This document shows positions 1 to 11,000 of a DNA stretch of 64,000 nt, in pieces. The notes beneath the pieces were generated by a model. It was not told where the DNA came from. It made no database searches and saw only the letters and a list, made by a program, of their open reading frames with translations. Source of the DNA: Bolinopsis microptera (Eukaryota > Ctenophora > Tentaculata > Lobata > Bolinopsidae); assembly GCF_026151205.1 (NCBI RefSeq), contig NC_087073.1, positions 4,795,001-4,859,000 of the forward strand, given 5' to 3'. The stretch's first letter is position 1. Each line of letters opens with the position of its first letter. Position numbers and translations under genes: made by a program.

Positions 1-190
1 TCCGTCACCCCCACTTCGACACCCCTCACTCCGTCACCCCCACTCTGACACTCCTCACTCCGTCACCCCTCACTCCGTCACTCCACACTCCGACACCCCT
101 CAACTTGTCACCCCTTACTCCCCACTTCGTCACCCCTAGCCTTACTCTCTCATCTCCTCATTATCTTACCCCCTCCGGGCCCTCACCCCT
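1..190. repeat. 15-bp minisatellite, left-edge tract
   Basis: Tandem copies of a C-rich 15-mer close to CACCCCTCACTCCGT with point variants. It lies just beyond exon C of the broken C2 unit, in the same position as the minisatellite of the other units. The window cuts the tract, so its length is unknown. Confidence 0.9.
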
Positions 191-286
191 CAATATCCCA
201 CTGCCTCGAATCAGCTAAATGAGGGAAATGTATTAATAAACTATTGCCGTCCAGTCTTTAGAAGATAACAACGAAATAACTGTAAC

Positions 287-704
287 CTTGATGGAGCTTT
301 TCTTATCAGATGGAGGAACTTTCTTTCTCGTCCGATCTTTCTTACTGGCTTGTGTTGGAGGTGGACTAAGTTTCCTAGTTTCTATCTGAAAATTAAAGGT
401 AGCAAACTATAACCTTTAAAGGTTGTACAAATAAGGTACAGTCGATGCCTAGTTTTGTCAAGTCAATAAATTCGCACATGTGTCTGAGCACCTGCATCAT
501 ATAAACTGAAAATAGTGGTAACTAACGAAGCAAACATAACTGATAAGACAGTGATAATGCTTACAAAAATCTTTCCATAGTCAGAGCCTTTATATCTGAG
601 TGCTTTATAAAACTTGGACCCAGAATCTACCAACTCCCCAAGTGTGCATGCTATTTCACCAAGAAATCTGCTTTGCTTATGTCATTTTCGTAGTCATCTA
701 TGTC
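287..704 (-). pseudogene. C2 array unit 0, truncated copine-type C2 exons
   Basis: The exon C homologue (287-385, 33 codons, intact frame, acceptor TTTCAG and donor AAG/GTTACA) is followed upstream on the minus strand by an exon B homologue starting at 565. Exon B homology stops abruptly near 704, about 140 of the usual 249 bases in. The 5' half of exon B and all of exon A are missing and unrelated sequence takes their place. A one-base deletion near 658 also shifts the frame. The unit cannot encode a C2 domain as it stands. It may be a real rearrangement or an assembly join. Confidence 0.7.
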
Positions 705-1115
705 TTCCCAACTTGAGATCCCTATTCTCAAGGCTAATCCAAACCTCATTTTCTTTGAAAGAGTTAACCCCCATGTCAACATCTTCGACCATCTAATCTA
801 GTTTCACACTCCTCTCAGCGGGGCTTTTCTTATATTCATCCCCATTTCTTCTACCCTCAGAGACATTTCTAAATACTCTGTAACCACAATCCATTACATT
901 AGACAACTCATCATCCGTTTAAAATATTACATCATCCTCGTTGAATCTCGAACCTGCAGGATCGATAAAAAATCACACTCTCACCCCAACCAGGTAGAGG
1001 CCATTGTATCTGGCCTCGGCCCTAACTTCGAATTTCTAGTTCTACCCCTCATCGCATCTCACATTTGTTTCTCTCAAGTTGGCAGCTTAAACTCTTATTC
1101 GATTGCACTTCCTTG
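705..1115. other. Foreign-looking segment replacing part of C2 unit 0
   Basis: This stretch has no counterpart in the other units but sits where exon B 5' half and exon A should be. Homology to the array resumes near 1110 (CTTGTACTTTTGT). On the plus strand, around 980-1060, it reads QVEAIVSGLGPNFEF, which resembles the conserved GLGPE/DF block of Ty1/copia gag (UBN2-type) proteins. There is no LTR or target duplication and the open stretch is short. The copia reading is tentative; a chimeric read or contaminant is an alternative. Confidence 0.3.
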
Positions 1116-1139
1116 TACTTTTGTCATCTCCTCATAATC

Positions 1140-1905
1140 TTCCCCCCCTCCGCTACCTCACCGACCCTCCCACTCCGCCTCACACCGAATCGCACTGTTA
1201 CCTTGCCCCCACTCCGACACTCCTCACTCCGACACCCCTCACTCCGTCACCCCCTCCACTCCGTCACCCCCCTCACTCCGTCACCCCTCACTCCGTCACC
1301 CCTCACTCCGTCACCCCTCACTCCGTCACCCCTCACTCCGTCACTCCTCACTCCGACCCACCCCTCACTCCGTCACCCCTCACTCCGTCACCCCTTACTC
1401 TCTCACTCCTCACTCCGACACCCCTAACTCCCATCACTCCTCACTCCGACACCCCTCACTCCGACACCCCCACTCCGTCACCCCCTCACTCCATCTCCCC
1501 TCACTACATCACCCCTCACTCCTCACTCCGACACCCCCTCATTCCATCACCCCCACTTCGTCACCCCTCACTCCATCACCCCCTCACTCCGTCACCCCTC
1601 ACTCCGACACCCCCCCACTCCGTCCCCCCCTCACTCCATCTCCCCTCACTCCATCACCCCTCACTACCGTCACTCCTCACTCCGACACCCCTCACTCCAT
1701 CACCCCCACTTCGTCACCCCCACCTCTCCGTCACCCCCACTTCGACACCCCCCTCACTCCGTCACCCCCACTCTGACACTCCTCACTCCGTCACCCCTCA
1801 CTCCGTCACTCCACACTCGACACCCCTCAACTGTCACCCCCTTACTCCCCACTTTCGTCACCCCTAGCCCTTACTCTCTCATCTCCTCATTATCTTACCC
1901 CCTCC
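1140..1905. repeat. 15-bp minisatellite, longest tract
   Basis: About 700 bp of variant copies of the CACCCCTCACTCCGT type, best preserved near 1265-1400. It lies between exon C of unit 1 and the segment to its left, in an intron or spacer position. Since 15 is a multiple of three, all frames stay open and give artificial SVTPH, RHPSL or TPSPL repeat peptides. Confidence 0.92.
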
Positions 1906-2016
1906 GGGCCCTCTCCCCTCAATATATCACTGCCTCGAATCAGCCCTAAATGAGGGAAAGTATTAATAAACTATTGCCCGTCAGTCTTTAGAAGATAACA
2001 ACGAAATAACTGTAAC

Positions 2017-2956
2017 CTTGATGGAGCTTTTCTATCAGATGGAGGAACCTTTCTTTCTCGTCCGATCTTTCTTACTGGCTTGTGTTGGAGGTGGACTAAG
2101 TTTCCTAGTTTCTATCTGAAAATTAAGGTAGCAAACTATAACCTTTAAAGGTGTACAAATAAGGTACAGTCGATGCCTAGTTTTGTCAAGTCAATAAATT
2201 CGCAACATGTGTCTGAGCACCTGCATCATATAAACTGAAAATAGTGGTAACTAACGAAGCAAACATAACTGATAAGACAGTGATAATGCTTACAAAAATC
2301 TTTCCATAGTCAGAGCCTTTATATCTGAGTGATTTATAAAACTTGGACCCAGAATCTACCAACTCCCCAAGTGTGCATGCTATTTCACCCAAGAAATCTG
2401 CTTTGCTTATGTCATTTTCGTAGTCATCTATGTCCCAAACTTTGATGATTAAATTTTGTTCTTCAGAGGGGACGTAGTCGAGAAAGATCTTTTCTTTGAA
2501 AGTAGGGTTTAACTCATTGTCAATACATTCTGTGCGACCTAGCTGAAGGTTTTATGTGTTCAATGTCCATAGCAAAGGGGGGGCTTTATCATTATAGTTG
2601 ATTATTCTTTTCTACATTTGCCAGGGAGGAAGATTTCGTTTAAAAATAGCAGTTCTGATAAACTAACAATTTAGTTACAAATATAGGTAAAAACTAGCAC
2701 TACATATTACGTATTTAAAATATAATGATTTTCAAACATACCTCGTTGTTGAATTCGTCGAATACCGTGACAAGAGGATCAGATTTAGAGAATAAATCAG
2801 CATCTCTCAGACCAGTACAGGATATGGTTAGTTGGACAGTCTGTTTATTGCTGGGGACCTGGCCCTAAGTTACAGGTAAGTTTATTTCTAGATTCTTACC
2901 TCCTTGCAAGTACGCAGTCCATGCAATTTAGTTTTCTTCATGCAGAGTTGAGACAT
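2017..2956 (-). CDS. C2 array unit 1 (copine-type C2 exons)
   Basis: Minus-strand exons are start exon 2900-2956 (19 codons), A 2742-2864 (41 codons, SCTGLRDAD...SKSDPLVTV), B 2294-2542 (83 codons, LGRTECIDNELNP...DFLGEIACTLGELVDSG) and C 2017-2115 (Lys-rich linker). A plus B match the calcium-binding C2A type of copines, which dock on membrane phospholipids; SKSDP and WDIDD carry candidate Ca2+ ligands. All junctions are phase 0. In this unit exon C has a one-base gain and a one-base loss that cancel in length but put TGA-TAG in frame between them, so either the linker ends early or these are read errors. It may be an exon set of a larger gene rather than a gene of its own. Confidence 0.55.
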
Positions 2957-3039
2957 AGTTTTAAAACTCTTGAGGTGTAACGATATGCAGCATTCTCTTT
3001 GTACTTTTGTAACACATCCTCAACAACCAACTTCCCCCC

Positions 3040-3335
3040 ACTCCGCTACCCTCACTCCATCACTCCCACTCCGTCACCCCTCACTCCGTCCCCCCTCACT
3101 CTGTCCCCCACTCCGACACTCCTCACTCCGACACCCCTCACTCCGTCACCCCTCACTCCGTCACCCCTCACTCCGTCACCCCTCACTCCGTCACCCCTCA
3201 CTCCGTCACCCCTCACTCCGTCACCCCTCACTCCGTCACTCCTCACTCCGACACCCCTCACTCCGTCACCCCTCACTCCGTCACCCCTCACTCCGTCACC
3301 CCTTACTCTCTCACTCCTTATTATCTTACCCCGTC
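3040..3335. repeat. 15-bp minisatellite between C2 units 1 and 2
   Basis: About 18 close copies of CACCCCTCACTCCGT, the most uniform tract in the array. Overlapping open frames on both strands here (plus TPSPL/RHPSL, minus VRGDG) follow from the 15-bp period and are not genes. Confidence 0.92.
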
Positions 3336-3370
3336 CAGTCTTTAGAAGATAACAACGAAATAACTGTAAC

Positions 3371-4313
3371 CTTGATGGAGCTTTTCTTATCAGAGACAGA
3401 AGGAGGAACTTTCTTTCTCGTCCGATCTTTCTTACTGGCTTGTGGTGGAGGTGGACTAAGTTTCCTAGTTTCTATCTGAAAATTAAGGTAGCCAACTATA
3501 ACCTTTAAAGGTGTACAAATAAGGTACAGTCCATGCCTAGTTTTGTCAAACTGTCAATAAATTCGCAACATGTGTCTGAGCACCTACATCATAACTGAAA
3601 ATAGTGGTAACTAACGAATAAAACATAACTGATAAGACAGTGATAATGCTTACAAAAATCTTTCCATAGTCAGAGCCTTTATATCTGAGAGCTTTATAAA
3701 ACTTGGACCCAGAATCTACCAACTCCCCAAGCGTGCATGCTGTTTCACCCAAGAAATCTGCTTTGCTTATGTCATTTTCGTAGTCATCTATGTCCCAAAC
3801 TTTGATGATTAAATTTTGTTCTTCAGAGGGGACGTAGTCGAGAAAGATCTTTTCATTGAAAGTAGGGTTTAACTCATTGTCAATACATTCTGTGCGACCT
3901 AGCTGAAGGTTTCATGTGTTCAATGTCCATAGTGAGGGAGGGGCTTTATCATTATAGTGAATGTATTCTTTTGTACATTTGCCAGGGATGCAGATTTCGT
4001 TAAAAAATAGCAGTTCTGATAAACTAACAATATAGTTACAAATATAGGTAAAAACTAGCACTACATATTATTTGAAATGTAATGATTTTCAAACATACCT
4101 CGTTGTTGAATTCGTCGAATACCGTGACAAGAGGATCAGATTTAGAGAATAAATCAGCATCTCTCAGACCAGTACAGGATATGGTTAGTTGGACAGTCTG
4201 TTTATTGCTGGGGACCTGGCCCTAAGTTACAGGTAAGTTTATTTCTAGGTTCTTACCTCCTTGCAAGTACGCAGTCCATGCAATTTAGTTTTCGTCATGC
4301 AGAGTTGAGACAT
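3371..4313 (-). CDS. C2 array unit 2 (copine-type C2 exons)
   Basis: Same order as the other units: start exon 4257-4313, A 4099-4221, B 3654-3902, C 3371-3475. All joins are phase 0 with GT/AG ends and all frames are open. Exon C is two codons longer than in its sisters (105 against 99 bases), an in-frame expansion in the PPSDKK region. Exon B has a Thr for Ile in the GEIACTLGE motif. A plus B encode a full copine-type C2 sandwich. No own promoter or poly(A) signal was recognised, so it is open whether this is a separate small gene or a cassette of a long multi-C2 gene. Confidence 0.6.
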
Positions 4314-4399
4314 AGTTTTAAAACTCTTGAGGTGTAAGGATATGCAGCATTCTCTTTGTACTTATGTAACACATCCTAAACAACCAATTTCCTCAATAG

Positions 4400-4830
4400 T
4401 TCACTCCCTTGTTCCCTCACTATCTCATCCCATTAATATCTCAACCCTCACCCCCACTCCGTCACCCCTCACTGAATCACCCCTCACTCCGTCATCCCTC
4501 ACTCCGTCACCCCTTACCCCGTCACTCGACCCCCACTCCATCACCCCTCACTCAATCACCCCCACTCCGACACCCCTCACTCCATCACCCCTCACTCCGT
4601 CATCCCTCACTCCGTCACCCCCACTCCGTCACCCCTTACCCCGTCACTCGACCCCCACTCCATCACCCCTCACTCCATCACCCCTCACTCCATCACCCCT
4701 CACTCCGTCACCCCTCACCCCTCAACATGTCACCCCTTACTCCCCACTTCGTCACCCCTGTCCCCTTACTTTCTCACCTCCTCATTATCTTACCCCCTCC
4801 GGGCCCTCACCCCTCAATATCCCACTGCCT
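4400..4830. repeat. 15-bp minisatellite between C2 units 2 and 3
   Basis: Degenerate CACCCCTCACTCC(G/A)T copies with TCATCC and CCCTTACCCCG variants. A larger block near 4500-4560 recurs near 4615-4670, a higher-order repeat. The tract ends in the TTATCTTACCCCCTCCGG block shared by most units. Confidence 0.9.
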
Positions 4831-4913
4831 CGAATCAGCTAAATGAGGGAAATTATGTATTAATAAACTATTGGGGTCCAGTCTTTAGAAGATAACAACG
4901 AAATAACTGTTAC

Positions 4914-5847
4914 CTTGATGGAGCTTTTCTTATCAGAAGGAGGAACTTTCTTTCTCGTCCGATCTTTCTTACTGGCTTGTGGTGGAGGTGGACTAAGTTT
5001 CCTAGTTTCTATCTGAAAATTAAGGTAGCCAACTATAACCTTTAAAGGTGTACAAATAAGGTACAGTCGATGCTTAGTTTTGTCAAGTCAATAAATTCGC
5101 AACATGTGTCTGAGCACCTACATCATAACTGAAAATAGTGGTAACTAACGAAGCAAACATAACTGATAAGACAGTGATAATGCTTACAAAAATCTTTCCA
5201 TAGTCAGAGCCTTTATATCTGAGAGCTTTATAAAACTTGGACCCAGAATTTACCAACTCCCCAAGCGTGCATGCTATTTCACCCAAGAAATCTGCTTTGC
5301 TTATGTCATTTTCGTAGTCATCTATGTCCCAAACTTTGATGATTAAATTTTGTTCTTCAGAGGGGACGTAGTCGAGAAAGATCTTTTCATTGAAAGTAGG
5401 GTTTAACTCATTGTCAATACATTCTGTGCGACCTAGCTGAAGGTTTCATGTGTTCAATGTCCATAGTGAGGGAGGGGCTTTATCATTATAGTGAATGTAT
5501 TCTTTTGTACATTTGCCAGGGATGCAGATTTCGTTAAAAAATAGCAGTTCTGATAAACTAACAATATAGTTACAAATATAGGTAAAAACTAGCACTACAT
5601 ATTATTTGAAATGTAATGATTTTCAAACATACCTCGTTGTTGAATTCGTCGAATACCGTGACAAGAGGATCAGATTTAGAGAATAAATCAGCATCTCTCA
5701 GACCAGTGCAGGATATGGTTAGTTGGACAGTCTGTTTATTGCTGGGGACCTGGCCCTAAATTACAGGTTAGTTTATTTATAGATTCTTACCTCCTTGCAA
5801 GTACGCAGTCCATGCAATTTAGTTTTCTTCATGCAGAGTTGAGACAT
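4914..5847 (-). CDS. C2 array unit 3 (copine-type C2 exons)
   Basis: Exons on the minus strand: start exon 5791-5847, A 5633-5755, B 5188-5436, C 4914-5012. All are intact, phase 0, and almost identical to unit 4, which points to recent duplication or gene conversion. The C2 domain runs from SNKQTVQLTISC in exon A to YGKIF at the end of exon B; exon C adds the PPPPQASKKDRTRKK linker. Upstream intron sequence (AAATAGCAGTTCTGATAAAC) is shared with all units. Function by family: Ca2+-dependent phospholipid binding. Confidence 0.62.
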
Positions 5848-5964
5848 AGTTTTAAAACTCTCGAGGTGTAACGATATAATGCATCATTCTCTTTGTACTT
5901 TTGTAACACATCCTCAACAACCAACTTCCCCAATAGTTCACTCCCTTAGTCCCTTGTTCTCTCA

Positions 5965-6310
5965 CTATCTCATCCCATTAATATCTCAACCCTCACCCCC
6001 ACTCCGTCACCCCTGCCTCTATCACCCCCACTCCGACAGTCGACACCCCTCACTCCATCACCCCCACTCCGTCAACCCTCACTCTGACACCCCTCACTCC
6101 GTCACCCCTCACTCAATCACCCCTCACTCCGTCACTCCTCACTCTGACACCCCTCACTCCCACTCCGTCACCCCTTACTCCATCACCCCCCACTCCATCA
6201 CCCCTCAACTTGTCACCCCTTACTCCCCACTTCGTCACCCCTGTCCCCTTACTTTCTCACCTCCTCATTATCTTACCCCCTCCGGACCCTCACCCCTCAA
6301 TATCTCACTG
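5965..6310. repeat. 15-bp minisatellite between C2 units 3 and 4
   Basis: Short and degenerate tract of the same 15-mer family, ending in the same TATCTTACCCCCTCCGG block as its sisters. Confidence 0.88.
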
Positions 6311-6396
6311 CCTCGAATCAGCTAAATGAGGGAAATTATGTATTAATAAACTATTGGGGTCCAGTCTTTAGAAGATAACAACGAAATAACTGTTAC

Positions 6397-7330
6397 CTTG
6401 ATGGAGCTTTTCTTATCAGAAGGAGGAACTTTCTTTCTCGTCCGATCTTTCTTACTGGCTTGTGGTGGAGGTGGACTAAGTTTCCTAGTTTCTATCTGAA
6501 AATTAAGGTAGCCAACTATAACCTTTAAAGATGTACAAATAAGGTACAGTCGATGCCTAGTTTTGTCAAGTCAGTAAAGTCGCAATAAGTTTCTGAGCAC
6601 CTACATCATAACTGAAAATAGTGGTAAGTAATGAAGCAAACATAACTGATAAGACACTGATAATACTTACAAAAATCTTTCCATAGTCAGAGCCTTTATA
6701 TCTGAGAGCTTTATAAAACTTGGACCCAGAATCTACCAACTCCCCAAGTGTGCATGCTATTTCACCCAAGAAATCTGCTTTGCTTATGTCATTTTCGTAG
6801 TCATCTATGTCCCAAACTTTGATGATTAAATTTTGTTCTTCAGAGGGGACGTAGTCGAGAAAGATCTTTTCTTTGAAAGTAGGGTTTAACTCATTGTCAA
6901 TACATTCTGTGCGACCTAGCTGAAGGTTTCATGTGTTCAATGTCTATAGTGAGGGAAGGGCTTTATCATTATAATGGATGTATTTTTTTCTACATTTGCC
7001 AGGGAGGAAGATTTCGTTTAAAAATAACAGTTCTGATAAACTAACAATATAGTTAAAAATATAGGTAAAAACTAGCACTACATATTATTTGAAATGTAAT
7101 GATTTTCAAACATACCTCGTTGTTGAATTCGTCGAATACCGTGACAAGAGGATCAGATTTAGAGAATAAATCAGCATCTCTCAGACCAGTGCAGGATATG
7201 GTTAGTTGGACAGTCTGTTTATTGCTGGGGACCTGGCCCTAAATTACAGGTTAGTTTATTTATAGATTCTTACCTCCTTGCAAGTACGCAGTCCATGCAA
7301 TTTAGTTTTCTTCATGCAGAGTTGAGACAT
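6397..7330 (-). CDS. C2 array unit 4 (copine-type C2 exons)
   Basis: This is the first unit downstream of the parent gene on the minus strand. Exons: start exon 7274-7330 (Met-Ser-Gln-Leu-Cys, donor GAG/GTAAGAATC), A 7116-7238, B 6671-6919, C 6397-6495. Frames and phases are intact. The gap between start exon and exon A is only 35 bp, very short for an animal intron, so the start exon is doubtful. Exon A (acceptor ATTTAG) would equally accept splicing from exon G of the parent gene (8351-8508), which also ends in phase 0. Confidence 0.6.
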
Positions 7331-7384
7331 AGTTTTAAAACTCTTGAGGTGTAACGATATGCAGCATTCTCTTTGCATAACAAA

Positions 7385-7615
7385 GCACATCCTCATTCCT
7401 CAAATCCTTCCCTCTAACTCCCTCACTTCTTCAATCCCTCATTCTTTCCCTCTAATTCCATCTCTCTTTCAATTTCTCACTCCCTCCCTCTAACTCCCTC
7501 ACTCCTTCAATCCCTCATTCTTTCCCTCTAATTCCATCTCTCTTTTAATCTCTCACTCCCTCCCTCTAATTCCCTCACTCCTTCAATCCCTCGCTTGTTC
7601 ATTCCCTCTTTCATC
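7385..7615. repeat. CT-rich minisatellite, second type
   Basis: Tandem copies of roughly 60 bp built from TCCCTC(A/T)CTCCTTCAA and CTCTAATTCCATCTCTCTTT. It occupies the position of the 15-bp minisatellite at the upstream end of unit 4 but has a different unit, so it arose or diverged separately. Confidence 0.85.
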
Positions 7616-7619
7616 ACCC

Positions 7620-8036
7620 TAGGACCCCAATGGTGCATAGCTAAACAATAAACAAAATAAGCCTTGTTTACCAGATCGTAGAGTGCACTATTAGTAGCAA
7701 AATATGTGTATACCTCCTTCTTTACATGATCAGTATTATACAGCTATACAGGCATTACAACTGCCTTTTCGGTATCAGTCCATCACTCGTGAAGCAAAAT
7801 CCTCAGCTACATTCAATATTTCATGCTATAATTACAGTTTTCTGCATGCAGAATATTTAAAAGTTGTTTTTGAAGTTAGAATTTGTGGATTTACTCTACA
7901 TCGAAAGTACCAGGAAACGCATGAACCCAAAGTGTGAAATCGCATTACTGAGGGTAATTATAATGATCATTTTGTGTACTTAAATGATGGTAGACCATAC
8001 GCTTGACGCTATATGTTCCAAAAATTTCCGACAATT
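7620..8036 (-). other. Spacer with a possible decayed C2-unit leader
   Basis: On the minus strand near 7840-7855 the sequence CTGCATGCAGAAAACT resembles the start-exon segment of the array (CTGCATGAAGAAAACT). A donor-like GGAG/GTATAC follows at about 7717. No C2 exon is recognisable. It may be a relic of another unit; otherwise I see nothing coding. Confidence 0.3.
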
Positions 8037-11000
8037 TCATGAGGTTTGATGATGTTCATGCCATTTAGCAAATCCTGGAGACATGGCGATGGTTAGTCTC
8101 ATGTCATTACATGCTTCGTGAGCAAAAAAACAGAGTAAATTAGCAAGTAAGTTAGCAAAGATCCCATCATGCCAAGCCAACTTCAGCTGAAAAGTGTAAT
8201 GAAGGTGCAGGGAATCTTTAGGAGTTCTCGAAATTCCGAGAACCCCCATGCTAACCCACACCGCACCCCTACTCATTGAAAACAATAAGTACTTAAAAGA
8301 ATGAATATTGAGTAGTGAGTAATTATTTTTGATCACGGTACGGTACATACATTTCTCCAAATGGGCGAGGTAGCAGTGCTGACAGTAGCCTTATGATTCG
8401 CTGGAGTCATGGCAGTTCCAGTGTTCATGAGTCCTGCTCCTGATAAACTGGGGTAGACAGGTTTGTAGCCTGTCTTCAGCTCTTCGTAGGTATCTTCTTC
8501 TTGTATCACTATGTTATGGTGGCAGTAAGTCTACAACAAGAAAGATATCAGGTAGAGTTAAAGAAAACAAAGCGAAAATAAAGTGAAATAAAGTGAAATA
8601 AAGCGAAAATAAAGTGAAAAAAGATGAAAATAAGGTCACTAACGGTATTCCCCAGTCAGATGACTGAAAGTATCAGATTCACGTTGCTGCTTCAGAGTGT
8701 TCGGTTCTGTTGAGTGAGGGGTGATGCAGGAAATTTCGTCGAGGGGAGTTAGGGACATGTCGTATAAACTCTGGGAATTTTGGGGCAAGTGAGCTTTGTG
8801 GGGCAAGTGGGGATTGTGGGACAATCGAGGAGCGTCGATTTGAAGTTTAACCACCACTTTGGTAACCTTATTGCGCCGAGAAAACATCTGCTCTACTACG
8901 AGAACTATAAGGTTTGCAACTGACAATGAGAAAATGCAAGAAGATTTAAAGGGAAGTGGAAATTATGACAATGAACTCACGCTCTTCGTGGGAATGAAGT
9001 GGAATGGTTTAGAGTTAGACCCGTTAGCTGATTTGAATTGCTCGTCTGAGTCGTTTATGCCGGGGTCTGAGAGATAGCCTCCACTTCCTGTAATATTTTC
9101 TGAAACAATAACATCAATACAAAGAAAAGCGGTATTACCAATTACTACCAATCTACTCATGTAAAAAATAGAGTTAGTAAGCTATTATATGAGGAAATGT
9201 GACCCCCCCCCCCCTTGTTACTACTTAGATTCCTCAGTCTCACAACTGATTTCTGAACTGTACCTGCAGCTTGACGGATGGGGTGCTCAACGGGAGTAAA
9301 CTTGGACTCCTGTTCGTCAGTTGGAGTGTACCTCTCTGCACTGGGTATAAAACCTTGCGTCATCATCGTATCTGAAGGACCCATCGCTAAAGATTCCTCT
9401 ATTTCTTCATCCCTAGTTTCATCCTCTTCCGACTTAACGGATTTAAACGTATCGTCCACTTCTGCCATCTCACTTTTTACTTCTGTCACCTCACTTTTTA
9501 TCCAGGTATCATTTTTGATCTAAAAATAGATCTAATTGTGGATGGTTTTTATGACTCATAACGTACCTAGGAAACTTAATTTATAGTAGTGGCACTTTAA
9601 AAGAGGGGTTTATAAAATTTCGACTCATAATATTATTATGGTGACTGCAATTTAGCAGTATTGGTAAGTTGAACAGCTTTATCTTGCTATCTTATCCAAT
9701 AGAAACTGCAACATCGGTCATTTGATACTATCAATTTACAAAACATACGGATCAGAGCAAAAGGTTGGACACAAAAGAAATCAAAACGATGAAAATGACA
9801 ATGATGATGATGTAAAAAACCGTCCAGATTTCGAAGTTTAACTTCAAGTTCTGTACCATGATAAACCAAATATTCTTGAAATGAGTGTGTTCGTACAGAG
9901 AGCATCATTTTTTAGCTCTAATAGATGTGATAACACAGTTGATTGATCCAGGAATGGCCACCAATAAGAGACAATCTGATTGAGTGAATGTTGAAGGATT
10001 GGTGTGGAGTCTTTACAGAAGGAAAGTAGTAGTAATTAAAAAAATTGTAACCTCTTTGGAATTTTTCTTTTGAGAAGCAGTTATTTCTTCCCCTTTCTCC
10101 CCTTTCTTCCCTTTCTTCCCCTTCTTGCCTTTCTTAGCAGCTTTTTGAGGAGGTGGATTAAGCTTTTCAGTTTTTATCTGAAAAGTCAAGGAATTAACAA
10201 CTTGAAGCACATAAGATACACAAATCAGTTAAACAAAAATTCAGTTAAACAAAAATTCAATTTTATGCCATTTATTACAGAGTAAACAAGTTTACAATAA
10301 ATCAATTTGATATTTAAAGGAATCCTAATTCAATGTGTAGTATGGTTGTCACTCTTTAAATAGATTAGATATAGGTTGACGGGGCAAAGGAGTGTGCGTG
10401 CTGTTCGCTATTGCTCACACCAAACGGCAACCTAGTAAATGTTTTGTATGGACACCGGTCTCCATCACGATACAAAATTAGGATTGTAGAATTTATTGTA
10501 TAACTTTTAGTGCAGTGGAGGAAGCGGTGTGGTGCATTAATAGAGTGACAGCCTACTGATTTAGAGTTGTTTTTAAGTGAGCATAATGGGTATATTTTTG
10601 GACCTAAAGGCTTTACTATGGCAACTTTAAAATTGGTTCTTTTAATCATTTATTAAATATCACTTTAAAAATATATAAATCTGGAATCTGTTCACACTGT
10701 GAACCAGTCCTATAAAAAAAACCTCTTAAATCAAATATTTAAAACGTCTCAATAATGGAAATAGTCATACAATTAAGAAATTTACCAAATTCTTAATATC
10801 TACCTTAAGAGAAAAATACCTACCTAAGTCAATGTCTACCTGTAATACACTAAATATTAGGTTAAATACATAGGTGGTGGAGTCAGCACACATTTACCAA
10901 AATCAAAAATTTTTTAATAGGAGGAACCTGTGGGCCGAGAACACTGGATTAAATTTGTTGAAGGGGATTGTTTTCAAATGACAGCTGCATTATGTCATAA

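Noticed and set aside
1065-1867. Long overlapping plus-strand frames of TPSPL, RHPSL and SVTPH repeats
   Set aside because: They are produced by the 15-bp minisatellite, which stays open in all frames; the same happens on the minus strand at 3052-3291.
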